Shown here: positions 34,541 through 51,156 of the stretch, one piece after another
Layout: every line of letters begins with the position of its first letter
Position numbering within the stretch: the first letter of the stretch is position 1
NCBI RefSeq assembly: GCF_901709675.1
Contig: NC_051092.1
Location: 193,501-257,500, forward strand
DNA length: 64,000 bases
DNA from: Syngnathus acus
Lineage: Eukaryota; Chordata; Actinopteri; Syngnathiformes; Syngnathidae
Direction of reading: 5' to 3'
The notes under the pieces: model-generated
Databases searched by the model: none
Told to the model about the DNA's origin: nothing
What the model saw: the letters and a program-made list of their open reading frames with translations, nothing else
Made by a program: the position numbers and the translations under genes

Positions 34541-37500
34541 TGGACAGCGCCATCACCCTGTGGCAGTTCCTGCTGCAGCTGCTGCTGGACCAGAGCCACA
34601 AGCACCTGATCTGCTGGACGTCGGCCGACGGCGAGTTCAAGCTGCTCAAGTCCGAGGAGGTGGCCAAGCTGTGGGGGCTGCGCAAGAACAAGACCAACAT
34701 GAACTACGACAAGCTCAGCCGCGCCCTGCGCTACTACTACGACAAGGTCAACTACGTCCCGGCGCCGTTCTTGCTCACGCCAGCCCAAAGGTGGCCGGCG
34801 AGTACTCCGGAGCCAAAGGCCGTCCTGGCTGCGTCAACGCCGTTTGCTTTTTCTTCCCACCAGAACATCATCAAGAAGGTGATCGGCCAGAAGTTTGTCT
34901 ACAAGTTTGTCTCCTTCCCCGAGATCCTCAAGATGGACCCGCAGATGGTGGAGATGGGCCTGGCTTCCGGGAGGCTCCCCCCGCGGGAGGGCCAGCCCGC
35001 CGACGTGGACGAGGAGGAGGAGGAGGTCGAGGACGAGGCCGACGAGTGCCGGAGGAGGGCGCGGGCGGCGGCCGCTGCCGCCGCCGCCTTGGGGAGCCGC
35101 AACGACTACCTGCGCTCGGGCCTCTACTCCTCCTTCAGCGTGGCCTCGCTGCGCCACCGGCCCGAGCTGCTGCGGGCGCTGCGCCACCAGCCTCGCTCCG
35201 TCATCCGCTTCGGCGCCAACGCCGAAGCCTACGTCTCGGCCGCCGCGTCGCCGGGCCGCGAGCGGGAGGACGAGGAGGAGCGGGACTTGTCGGAGGCGAG
35301 CGCCCAGCCCCTCAACCTCTCGTCCGGCCGCAGGGAGCGAGGCCTGCCACCACCGCCGCCTCCTCCGGAAAAGCGGGCCGGCGGCGGCGGAAGCTCCGCC
35401 TCCTCGTCCTCCAGTTGTAGCGAAGGAGACGGACCTCCAGCCAAAAGCAAAAAGCCAAAAGCTCTGGACATCTCAGCCCCCTCCCTGCTACTGGCGGCCA
35501 GCGACATTGGCTCCATCGCCCTCAACAGTCCGGCGCTGCCGTCCGGATCGCTCACGCCCGCCTTCTTCACGGCGCAGGTGAGCGAGCACGCATCATTTTG
35601 ACTACTCCCACCTGAAATGAGCTTTCGCACGCACATTTGTGTCAGGAATGCGAGCACTCACTCCTTCCGTTATGGCCGGGAAACAAAACAAAAAAACAAC
35701 TAGCATTACAAGCTGCCGTTAGCCACGGCTGCTAAGTGGAGCGTTCTGATCACGTTAAAAGCTTTTCACCGAGCTTACCTGTGGAGCAGAAGTGTGGCAG
35801 AAGTCTCGGGAATCGTCTCGGGTCCTGTCTTCTGAAGTCTCGGGAATCGTCTCGGGTCCTGTCTTCTGAAATGCAAGCCGATGGGTCGGCAGCGCCAGGC
35901 CGCAACAACAATCGGGTTCAGGCTTTACTCAATGGAGTGTGGTGCTGCTGCCTTGGCCACCAGGAGGCAGTATACTACAGTCACGCTCAGCGCAAACCCA
36001 GAAGAAGGGTCTTCTTATTAGTGGTGTTTTATACTCTCTGCCCGATTTTGCTTCGTTCGTTGGATTGGGTTCAGGTATCGGCGGGCGATAGCTTCAAATG
36101 AGGCCCGATAGCCGTCTTTGTTGCTGAGGCCAAATTTTGGACGGATGTCATCAAACGTGTTGCTCCGTTGCCATTTCGTGCCGTCACATTTTATGTGGAC
36201 ATTGTTGGGGAGCTTCGCTGTCAAGCAAAAGCGCGAGCAGGGGGGGTGAAGTGGGGGCGGGGCGGGGCAGGCCCTTAAGTGATGCCATATGCTCCAATAA
36301 TTGCATTAATAATGCGAGCGGGATGCCTGCAACACTGGCTCGCTTCTCTGAGGTGACACCGGGTGGGCTGGGGGGAGAGCAGAAGACCCAGAGAGAAATT
36401 GATTTCATATGTTGCCCCCCCCCCTCGGTCAACAACAACCCCCCCCCCCCCCCCCGCTCTAACGTCACTTCTGTATTCCAGAGGAGAAACCGCAGACTTC
36501 CTTCCTGCTCCGCCAGTTTGTTTTTCCAGAGGCCAGAGAAGCTGCTGCTCTGCTCTGCTCTGCTCTGCTCCATTTTGCATTTTCAGCATGTTTTACATTA
36601 GCCCCAAAAGGCCATTGCGTGCGCTCCTCCTGACTCCGCCTCCTCTTTTTCTCGCTGCTCCTTTTGCAGACTCCCTCCGGCCTGCTTCTGGCTCACAGTC
36701 CGCTCTTGTCCGGCATCCACTTCTGGAGCAGCCTGAGCCCCGTGGCCCCGCTCAGCCCCGCCCGGCTGCAGGGCCACGGCTCCTTGTTTCAGGTGAGTCT
36801 GGTTGCAAAAGTGCACACACCCAGTCGAGTATCAGAGTCGATCGCAAACAACTTTGAAGATGTTTTCGTGTCGCCGCATCGGACCGGACGAGCACGCTCG
36901 TGCGATTAATCAGCGGGTCCGGCGGGGCGGGGCTCGCTTGGGGTGGGGGGTGTCCGGTTTCAGGACCGTAGCGTCGGAGAGGAAATCCTGGGAAGACTTC
37001 CTGTTTGAGCCCAGGGGAGCCAACCGGCTCGAACAGGGCCAACTGGTTTCTGGAGCGGATCCTCGCTCGTCACACGCATGCCCCGCCCCGCCCCGGGTAT
37101 TCCTGTGCCTTTGCTACCTGAGCCTTCACCCCGCCCCCCGTCTGGGCAATTTGTATCAGCTAGCAATGCGTTAGATAAAAGCAATATCATAGCACTAGCA
37201 CACCGCGCTGTGCTCAACTGATGAGCCCGACGCCTTTTACTAATGGGCCTGCTTGAAGCAACCCATCGGAGGATGGAAAAATGTTGCTCATATATTGCGC
37301 AATGGCAGGCAAAAGCCGGCACTAAAACGGTCCCATTGGCAATACCGAGAAGCCACGCCCACCCACCTCCCTTCTGTCCAAAAGAATTCCAAAAAATACC
37401 TGTTCACTGTGTGCTTCCACTTCCACGGGCATTGGGGGAAATCTGATTGGACAGAAAGTCAAGGGTAGAAAGAAACCTTTGAATTTGGCTTGTAAGGGGG

Positions 37501-37779
37501 GGGGGGGGGACAGAGACGAACAGGAAGAGACACAAATAACAGGAAGCCTGTGCTGTGACAATGTGGCGGTTCCTCAGCGGAAAGGCAGCCTTTCACAGAG
37601 CTTCCTTCCTTCTGCTGACGCCAACTGTGGGCCTGCCTGCCCGTCCGTCCGTCCGTCCGCCCACCCACCTTTCTCTTCCTCCACAGTTCCCCAGCCTAAT
37701 CAACGGACACATGCCTCTCTCCCTGCCAAGCCTGGAAGGAACACCCTCCTCTTCGCCCCCCAGTACCCGCAAATCGTGA
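34540..37779 (+). CDS. elk3: ELK3, ETS-domain ternary complex factor
   Basis: Four coding exons, plus strand: 34540-34746, 34864-35577, 36670-36792, 37687-37779, giving 378 aa (human 407). The ETS domain occupies residues 1 to about 88 ([18 protein letters not shown], then [11 protein letters not shown] and [17 protein letters not shown]). It binds GGAA sites, usually beside SRF at serum response elements. A PLNLSS motif matches the CtBP corepressor site of ELK3. The MAPK-responsive C box is clear ([18 protein letters not shown]), and the FQFP ERK-docking motif spans the last splice junction. The middle is unusually rich in Glu, Ala and Ser. ELK3 is preferred over ELK1 or ELK4 because the C-terminus ([20 protein letters not shown]) matches ELK3 and hal is linked. 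Confidence 0.96.
35800..35868. repeat. 34-bp tandem duplication in elk3 intron
   Basis: Two identical 34-bp units beginning GAAGTCTCGGGAATCG, at 35800 and 35834, in the intron after the second coding exon. Confidence 0.93.
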
Positions 37780-37919
37780 GGGATGCGGCCCCATTCTGCT
37801 CAACATCCTCTTGAGACTGTTTTGTGACCTCATTGAGTTTTGTCGTGGGTTTTTTTTTGCACTTGGGTTGCTTGAGGTTGCAGTGGTGAAAGCACTCAGT
37901 TAAAAATTCTTTTAAAAAA

Positions 37920-38195
37920 AATAAAGCTAGCTAGCTAGCTAGCCAGCCATAGCGCTAGCTGCTAAAGGCGGGGCGGGCGAGCCGGACGCTCCTGCGCTCG
38001 TCCTTCTATGTATATGCAACGTATGCACTCTGCTTCTCAGATCGTACCGGCTGTGCCTTCATTTTGTGTGCTAGCCTGCCAACTTCAAATGAATGAAAAG
38101 CCTTTTTTTAGTACTTCCTCTTTTTTTTTATACTGGACGTGATATGCAGTCTGTATCATTTTGTATTGTGAAGAATGTCATCTATTTTCAATAAA
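37920..38195 (+). terminator. elk3: elk3 polyadenylation signals
   Basis: Two plus-strand AATAAA hexamers, at 37920-37925 and 38190-38195, lie 141 and 411 nt past the stop. Either or both could be used. The second is followed by a T-rich stretch. Confidence 0.6.
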
Positions 38196-39050
38196 GTAAG
38201 CATTGAATGCTCCGACGCTTTTTTTTTTTTTCCCTTCTTCCAACATAAGAAGGAAAGCAACGTCCAAACTGTCACAAACTGATTGGAGCAGGGCGACCAA
38301 ATGCAGCTTGGACCAAGGTTGGCAAACAAAGACACAGACGGGACGGGACAGAGACTCACGGACAGCAGACACTCGGACACCGAACAGAATCTGACCGTGA
38401 GCCTCCACACAAGACCGGGTGGGGGGGGGGACTGGATGAGCAGAACAGGAACACTAGGCACAGACAACAGTAGACACCGACAGGGATCAAACACACGGGC
38501 AGGGTTTAAATACATCCGATAACAAGAGGGAGAAGGTGACAGACATTACGGTAATGAATTCAGGGGTGTGGCTGAGGGAAGTTGCCGGCCGAGCGTGCTC
38601 TGGCACGGACGTGACACAAACCTTTGGAAGAAGCAATAAAAACGTCTTTTTTTTCCTTTGAGGGTCGAAGGACACGTATGAAAAATGAGGAAAATCACAA
38701 CAACAAATTCAAACTCTACACATACTGGTAAACACCGCCCTCTGGAGGCGCATCGAGGAACAAACAGGAAGCGGGGAGCGACTGCAAACCAGACGCTACG
38801 AGAACGCCCTCTGTCGACAGAAATGCGCCAGTCGCGGGACTACAAAAAGTATAGAGAGAAGATAAGAATCAAACCTCTATCGTAGAGCTTTTCAATCAAT
38901 AATAATAAACATCAATCTCTCTCTCTGGCAGTATTGGAATTGTTTGGACTGCTTAGCAGGTTGTGGGCGTTGCCTCCCTCCGCCCCCCGAGCCCCTTTCC
39001 CATGCTCGGGTGCTCCAGCATCAGCGTGAGATTTGGACGAAGAGGCGAAC
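38196..39050. other. elk3-ucma intergenic region
   Basis: No exon is supported before the ucma ATG. This 855-bp interval contains the junction between the two conserved synteny blocks. The last 120 bp are presumably ucma promoter and 5' UTR. Confidence 0.4.
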
Positions 39051-41357
39051 ATGTGGTGGACTCGCGGGAACTTCGTGGCGCTCCTGGCGGCGCTCCTGGC
39101 GGCGCTCGTGGCGCTCTCCTGTAAGTGGAATTTTTTAAGCCTTTGTCATTGTCATTATTTTAGCAGAATGGAATTCTGATAACCGATTCATCGGACCTTT
39201 AAATGTCAAAATGTCATGAATAAAAACGTTTTGGGCATGCTCGCAACTTTAACGGTTTGCATTCCAGGCGGATCGTTTGTTGTGATGTTGTGCTTTGATA
39301 ATTGTGTATCTTTGCAACTGAGAGGAAAATCAGCAGAATATTGACTTTTTTGGGAGCAGGTGTCATTGTCTTCATCTTTTCCTTCTGTATGGATACTTGA
39401 TGGAGTCATTTGTTTTTCTGGTTCTCTCTCTCTCTCTACCGTTTGTGCCCCAGTCTGCCCAGAGGCCGACTGCGCAGCCGCGCCCGGCGGCGGCCGTGGT
39501 GGCGGCCAGGCCGCCGTCAAGGATTCTCAAGGTGAACACATCAGACATGCTTTCGCTTTTCTTCCTATTCAGAGCCGCCTTGACGCAGAATTGCATTCCT
39601 TCCGTGAGCAAGCTCGCGGCAACGTAATCAATCCAAACAACATTGGGCCAATGTGTCAAGAAATGAACAGCACCATCATGCCTCGCGGGCAGGTGCTACA
39701 ATTGGCCCACGCGTGAGCGCCCGGTTGCGAGCCGTGGCCTACGGCAGCTCCTTGCACAGCTTCTCATTTTTGAATTTGTCTTTTCGACTTTGCCGTCTTC
39801 AGTCCGTGGCAATTCAGGCTCTCCTTGCCCACGTGCCAGGGCATCGCAGCACATCAAATATTTTTCTGAAAAAGCATAAAAAACAACAAGAACAACAACA
39901 ACTCTGAAGTCAAAGTAGCACTGCGGCTGTTCTCGGCAGGACCGCCGAGGGGGATTTTCATGAAGGGGGCGGACGCATCCGACTTCTTCAGACGACGCAG
40001 CAGGAGAGCGGTCAAGTCCCCCGATGAGCTCAACGGTCAGTTTGGACTTTTGAAACGCTTCATTGAATGGAGCTCTATTTAAGCTGCGTGTTCCGATATT
40101 TGTTTTGGTTGGTCCCAAAGTCTCCTTTGGATCTTTTGTCTGGACAAAGGAGCGTTCTTTCCAGTCGTACGAGCGCGTGATTGAATGAGTCGCTGCGAGA
40201 TGAAAAGCAAAAGAGTGACTTTCAGCTAGCTAGCTTGCGAGCACACATCTCTGTGACTTTCCTAGGCTGTGAAAATTCCCAGCCGCTCGGATGTTTGATG
40301 TTCCCAAGAGCGAGAAGGCTTGGCGGGGAGGTGAGAGAACACGGGGGGGAGTTTCTTCATTTTTGGGAACGCCACTGCGCTCTACCACATGCCGATTGAT
40401 TGAATGGGAGGAGCCGCTCGCTTTGAGCGCGCTCATGCTTTGGCAGCCTGCGTGGCCAGGGCAAAGGTTAGGGTCAGTGCTCTCGTTTGAGTGACAGCTG
40501 AAGGCGAGCGCCGCTGCCGCCGCCGCGTTTTTCAAACTGGACGGGCCCCGTAACTTGAGGCTCCGCAAAATCATTTGCAATTTTTGGAGTGGCTCCAAAA
40601 AGTTGAGTGTGTTTTGTTTTGTGGCACTCACATACATTCCAGGAAGGATTTGTCGCTCCCGCTGCCAGCCGTGCTCGTGGTGGTTCCGGGTTCTCGTGAG
40701 CGCTAAATAAGACAAACCAGAGCGAGCGTGATGGAACACAATCGGACAATTAACTTGATGTCAAGCGACGCGCTCGGCGGGCTTCTTACTCTCAACCCTG
40801 GCGAGCGGCTTTTTCAAATGAACTGACCCAACTCGGAAAATAGATCACGGAGGAAGCTTCCGCAGGGATCCTGCAGGGATCGATCCTGCAGGATCCCACA
40901 GGGCTGCGCCCCGAGGCCCCTACTTGATCCTGTCAATTTGAAAACGTCTGCCGATGACCGTCGCTGTCAGTCTCCGCCGGGAAAGCCACCCGTTGGGAAA
41001 CATTTTGTTGGTTGGGCTGGCGACGGCGCACTTGTAAACCGTCTGTGGCGGATCTCGTATCTAAACGGGACGGCGCTGGCTTGCAGCCGAGCAGAGGCAA
41101 GTTCTGGCCGCCGACGAGCGCAGGAGAGAGTTCCACGAGGAGAAGAGGAACAAGTTTGAGAACTACGTGGAAGAGGTGGATGACGGTGAGTGCGCTGGTG
41201 GGGACGGGACGGTTGCCGGTGCCGCTGGCTGGCTGGCTGTCTGACACGTTGTTTTCCAGAACAAAACGAGAGGAGCCGCGAGAGCACGGAGCAGTGGCGC
41301 GAGTTTCACTACGACGGGATGCACCCCCCTTACGAGTACAACCGCCAAAGCGTCTGA
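39051..41357 (+). CDS. ucma: UCMA / Gla-rich protein
   Basis: A secreted cartilage matrix protein whose glutamates are gamma-carboxylated. It binds calcium and restrains mineralisation. Five exons, plus strand: 39051-39120, 39454-39531, 39940-40035, 41087-41185, 41260-41357, giving 146 aa with matching phases. Residues 1-23 are a hydrophobic signal peptide ([17 protein letters not shown]). A furin-type site RRRSRR at residues 67-72 divides the propeptide from the mature chain, as in mammalian UCMA. The mature part is packed with Glu (EERRREF-like runs, [19 protein letters not shown]) and ends with the conserved [12 protein letters not shown]. The exon-2 segment is Gly/Ala rich ([12 protein letters not shown]), unlike mammals. 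The start was chosen because the ATG begins the signal peptide. Confidence 0.95.
40865..40897. repeat. 33-bp imperfect palindrome in ucma intron
   Basis: Arms GGATCCTGCAGG and CCTGCAGGATCC flank the centre GATCGAT, in the third ucma intron. It is GC-rich with stacked BamHI- and PstI-like sites. Function unknown. Confidence 0.85.
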
Positions 41358-41531
41358 AAGTGGCATGGCAAAAAGGCAAAGACACCCGCAAAGTCTTTCT
41401 TGTTTAATACATGACATCAAGACATGCGACATGCATTTGGAGCAGCAATTCACAGCTTGTGGAAGTGTGCGTGCGTGCTGCCCTACTCTGGTGAGGGAAG
41501 ACGACAACACAGAGACATTCCACATTGCCAA

Positions 41532-41537
41532 AATAAA
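41532..41537 (+). terminator. ucma: ucma polyadenylation signal
   Basis: Plus-strand AATAAA, 175 nt past the stop codon. Confidence 0.65.
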
Positions 41538-41557
41538 ACTTTTGTATTCACAGCAAA

Positions 41558-42337
41558 CAGAGGCTCACTCGTCTTTTTTTACTCTCCACACACACACACG
41601 TTTACATTTGCCGAGCGTTTTCTTGACCCTGACCCGGAAGGGGGGGGGGCATTCCGGGGGCCAGAGTCTTTCTGCTAAATTCAACAGGCCGCTATGAGGA
41701 GACGCACAACCACTGATTGTACTCAAGCTCAACATTTTTGCTTGCTCACAAAAAGCTCTCCACGCCATTTGGCCGACACCCTGAAAAGCACTTTGCCTCA
41801 TTGTGGCCTCCAGAGCCACTTTGTCTTGCTGCCGTTTGTTCACCCTGACGACAGCCCAAATTCTGGCCGCCGCTTTACAGAAAGGAAGCAAAGTCTCCCG
41901 TCGGAGCGCTCCACAGTGGCCTCGGGCGCTTTGGTCCGCTTCAAGCGCCGTCATCCCTGAGAACCCACGCGTGTCCTCTCACAGGAAAGGAAATCACCAC
42001 CGCGCACGGAGGCGAGAATCAAAGTCGGCGCCACCATTTGGCTTCAAGCAAAATATTTACACGAGGCGTACTCGGGAGCGTCCCATTGGACGGCAGCGGC
42101 GGCGCCGCCGCTAAAACCAGCACTTTGGTTTTGCGCTTCCTTCTCGACTTGCTCAGGAGCGACGCTGAGCCGAGCGCAGCTCCTGGCTCTCTGCTCAAAA
42201 TCGTCACGCGGGAGGGAGGGAGGGAGGGAAGGCGGGAGGGAGGGTGGTAGCGAGGCGGGACGGGCCACCGCTCGGGATCACCGGGCCCGCTCTTAAAGCT
42301 CGGTGGTCTCCCAGCTCACCTCCCGCGGAACTTGGCG
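41558..42337. other. Convergent ucma / camk1d 3' region
   Basis: The two genes converge here, with 980 bp between their stop codons. No exon is supported. A (GGGA)n run lies at 42214-42246, probably in the camk1d 3' UTR. Confidence 0.4.
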
Positions 42338-47434
<5,097 letters not shown>

Positions 47435-47800
47435 GTCTCGCCGGCCAGCCGCGTGGGGATGAAGCACAAGCAGCAGAAAGACAAGCAAACGAGACGACAC
47501 GAGACAAGACGAGACGGAGGACGAGGAAGAGACGCAGGAGGGCGGGGGCGGGTAGCGACAAAGCTAACTACACGAAAAAGTGATGAGCGCTGCAGAGCTT
47601 CTTAGTGGACTAATCCGCTGCGTGGCGGCGGCAGCAGCAGCGGCAGCAGCAGCGGCAGCGGCGTCCCCACCCCCATTACGCCCGCCCGCCCGCTCCTCCT
47701 CTTGCGTTTCCTGCCCAGGTCGCTCGGTGGTGGCGGCGATGCGGTGAGGGAAGCTCGGCGTGGGAGGTGGCAGGACGCCGGGGGGGGGGGGGGTGCCCGT
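47435..47800 (-). promoter_or_regulatory. camk1d: CpG-rich camk1d 5' UTR / promoter region
   Basis: CpG-dense sequence immediately upstream of the camk1d ATG, with GCAGCAGCAGCGG-type repeats and no TATA element noticed. The assignment as leader and promoter rests on position and composition. Confidence 0.4.
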
Positions 47801-48151
47801 ATCAATCAGCGTACGTGTGTTCGCATTGCACCAAATGAGTCTCCGGTGCCCGCCGGTTTGAAGAGTTCCGGATGGCAGGTGCACCATGTCTCCGTCCACT
47901 TGTTGCTAGGCGGAATTCATTGGGCTCAAAGGTGACCAACGTCCATCCGCTGTAATAAATGTCACACTTTTTGACAATTGTACCTTTTGCGCTTACTTTC
48001 ACATGTTTGGTCTGCATCTCGACGCACGTTTAGTCAAAATGAAGACATTGTCGACACTCGGAAAGCAAAGTGACTGACTTTTCCAAAGCGCCTTCAGTGC
48101 GGGAAAAGAACAATAAGTTGAGCACAACCCAAGACAGAAGCACAAAATAGA

Positions 48152-48157
48152 TTTATT
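48152..48157 (-). terminator. dhtkd1: Probable dhtkd1 polyadenylation signal
   Basis: Minus-strand AATAAA, about 370 nt past the dhtkd1 stop codon (48527-48529). Confidence 0.55.
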
Positions 48158-48526
48158 TGATTCCCCCTAAAATGTCTTGCCTGTGAGATGTCACTGGTCA
48201 TCCCAGACGTGTTCACTTTCAACACTAACGATCCTTTTTGAGATCACAAAGGTCTTCAAATGCCACAGCCCGGATAATACCTTTGCTGATGAAAACGTTG
48301 CCGATTTTGACAGGTGCAGTCAAGTGCTGGGACGCGTGCGCTTTTCCTCAGCTCCGAGAGCCGGCCGACGACTTCCGACGGTGGGCGGGCGTCGCTTTCA
48401 ATTTTCGGCCAATTCCATCCCAACGCGGCAGACGCCTTGCACTTGGCGACTTGATTTGTGTCCAAAGTCTCGTGGTGAACTTGCTCCCAGCTGATTGGCT
48501 CTGAGAGTCTTTCTTCTGTCGTCTTT

Positions 48527-51059
48527 TTAAGAGAAGGTAGCACTGAGGAGGGCCTCTTGCTGCTGATTGTGGATCCTGCCGATGCCCACGGCGGGGGCGG
48601 CCAGCGCGGGGCGGCTCGCCAGGCGCAGCTGAGGAGGACACAAAGAGGTCAAATAGGGCGGGGCGGGGCCTCTTTCCTGGAGGGGGGGGGCGCTCGCTCA
48701 CCTTGCAGGCCAGCTGCTTCTCAAACCTGGGGGCCACAAAAGACCACGGGCCCATGTTCTGAGGCTCCTCCTGACTCCAGACGAACTCTGTCGAGGCAGC
48801 TTGGGTTTTACTTTACGATCCCGACTCGGCTCCGTTTAGTTCGGGTCCAATTGCGACTCAACTGTCTGCTTTACAGGCGCATCGATTCATCGAGCGCAAA
48901 TTCATCGGCTGGTTCAAACGGTCAGCGTTGCGGCAAATATTCTCAAGCGCAAATTCATGGGCACTCCACGCACCTTTGGCGTTGGCGTACTTGTCCAGTT
49001 CCACGCGGAGTGCGTGCAGCGGGAAAGGACACAGCTCCTCCAAGCGGACCAGCGCCACCGAGCGGCGCTGGGCCGCGTCGCCGGCGTCCCTCTGCTTCTG
49101 CAAGGCGTAGTAGTGCTTCCCCGAGCACAGCACCACCCTCTGGACACTAGGCGCAATGACAGACGGCAAAGCTGGAGATCATCCGGCGGCACCTGGGCTC
49201 GGTCGGGACTTTCGTTCAAGCCGTGGCCGAAGCGATGACGACCGCGTCGTCGAGACTTTCGTACTTTTCGGGCGCGACCGACGTATCCCCCAACACTGGT
49301 TTGAAGGACGTCCCCGGCGCCATTTCTGTCAAGCTGGATGCGGCCCCCTTGGAGGGAAAACAAACAATCACCTCAGCGGGCGGACGGACGTGCGCGCTCG
49401 CTCGCTCGGTGGGTGGGGCGTGACTCCGACGTCAACTGCGACTCACGGGAAATCGAAGCAGCATCTTTGGGCCGACCACGATGAGCGGCTTGCGGAAGTT
49501 GCGGATCATCTGCCGCCTGAGCAGGTGGAAATACTGCGCCGACGTGGTGGGATTGACCACGGCCATGTTGATCGTATCACCATCCACGCCCTCCTCCTTA
49601 CTGTCGCACATCTGAAGGCACACGAGATCAGAATTGCCGTTTTGCCGTGCCGCGGCGGCGGCGGCGCTTTCACCTGCAGGAAGCGCTCCACGCGACAAGA
49701 GGAGTGCTCGGGCCCGGCTCCGTCGTAGCCATGGGGCAAGAGGATGGCCATCCCGCACTGGAGCAGCCACTTGGCCTCGCCTGAAAAGAGCACAGGTTGA
49801 CGCCGCCCGCCGCATCTCGGGACACCGGACGGACGGACGCGGCACCTCCGGAGATGAACGTGTCCAAGATGATCTGAGCGCCGTTGAAGAAGTCTCCAAA
49901 CTGAGCTTCCCAGATGGGCAAGAGGTCAGGCCGGGCGATGCTCATGCCGTACTCGAAGCCGAGCACGGCCTCCTCGGACAGCGGGCTGTTGCACACCTGC
50001 GCGCACGTCCGCGTGCGTCAACGCAATGGTGTGCAAACGCGCAAACGTGTGCCGCTCTCGTACTTCCAGGAAGCCCGTCTGCTCGGGGCCCAGGTGGTTG
50101 AGCGGGATGAAGGTGTCGTCGGTGTCCTGGCACACCACCATGGCGTGGCGCTGACTGAAGGTGCCGCGGCCCACGTCCTGCCCGCTCAGACGGACGTCAA
50201 AGCCTGAAAGCACCACGCGCAATGAGGAGGGGGGAGGTGGCGGTGGCGGCTGCGGCCGCGGCCTCGTGCCCACCTTGGCAAAGCAGCGAGCCCAAAGCCA
50301 AAGCCTCTGCCGTGGACCAGTCCAGTCTGGTCCCCTCTTCCAGCTTCTGGAGTCGGGCCTGAGAAAGACGAAAACGTCACGTCCGCGGCCGGAGCGCCAG
50401 TTGATCAGTTTGAGCCGGTCCGACGCGGTCGGAACCTGCGCGTGGGTCTTGGCCAGGTGGCCGTGCAAGCGGACGTGCTCGGGGATGTCCACGGACTTGG
50501 CGCCGACGTAGCGCAGCAGCTCGAGGGGGACGCCCGTATCCCAGGAGCTGAGCCGGGCCTGGGGCTCGGCCAGGTGCCCCCAGCGGCCCCGCAGGTTGCC
50601 GGCGGGCGGGGCGTACGCGTCCACGTTGGCCAGCTTGTCGTTGAGCGAGCCGTAGTAGTCCGTCTTGATCCGGCCGCGCTCGGCCTCCGTCATCAAGCCA
50701 TCGGAGACGAGCCGGTCCGAGTAGGAGTCGGGGACGCTCTTACGGGAGCTGCCGGGAGGGGGAGTCGCATTGATAGAGGGACATTTTGGTGACGCCAAGT
50801 GGAGGTACGGGCTCGTATTTCAATTTGTATTCCGGGACTGACCGGATGATCTTGTACATGGCCGGGTTGGTGAAGAAAGGTTCGTCCAGTTCGTTGTGGC
50901 CCCACTGGCGGTAGCAGAGCAGGTCCACGATGACGTCCTTCCTGAAGCGCCGCTGGTATTCCACAGCCAGCCGAGTGGCTCGCGCCACCTCCTCCGCTTG
51001 GTCGCCGTTGACGTGGATCACGGCGCAGTTGACCATCTTACCTGACGCCGCGGAGAGAG

Positions 51060-51156
<97 letters not shown>

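Noticed and set aside
36018-36224. Minus-strand 68-aa open frame in elk3 intron 2
   Set aside because: It looks protein-like ([15 protein letters not shown]) but has no supported start, splice signals or recognised family. It may be an old transposon fragment.
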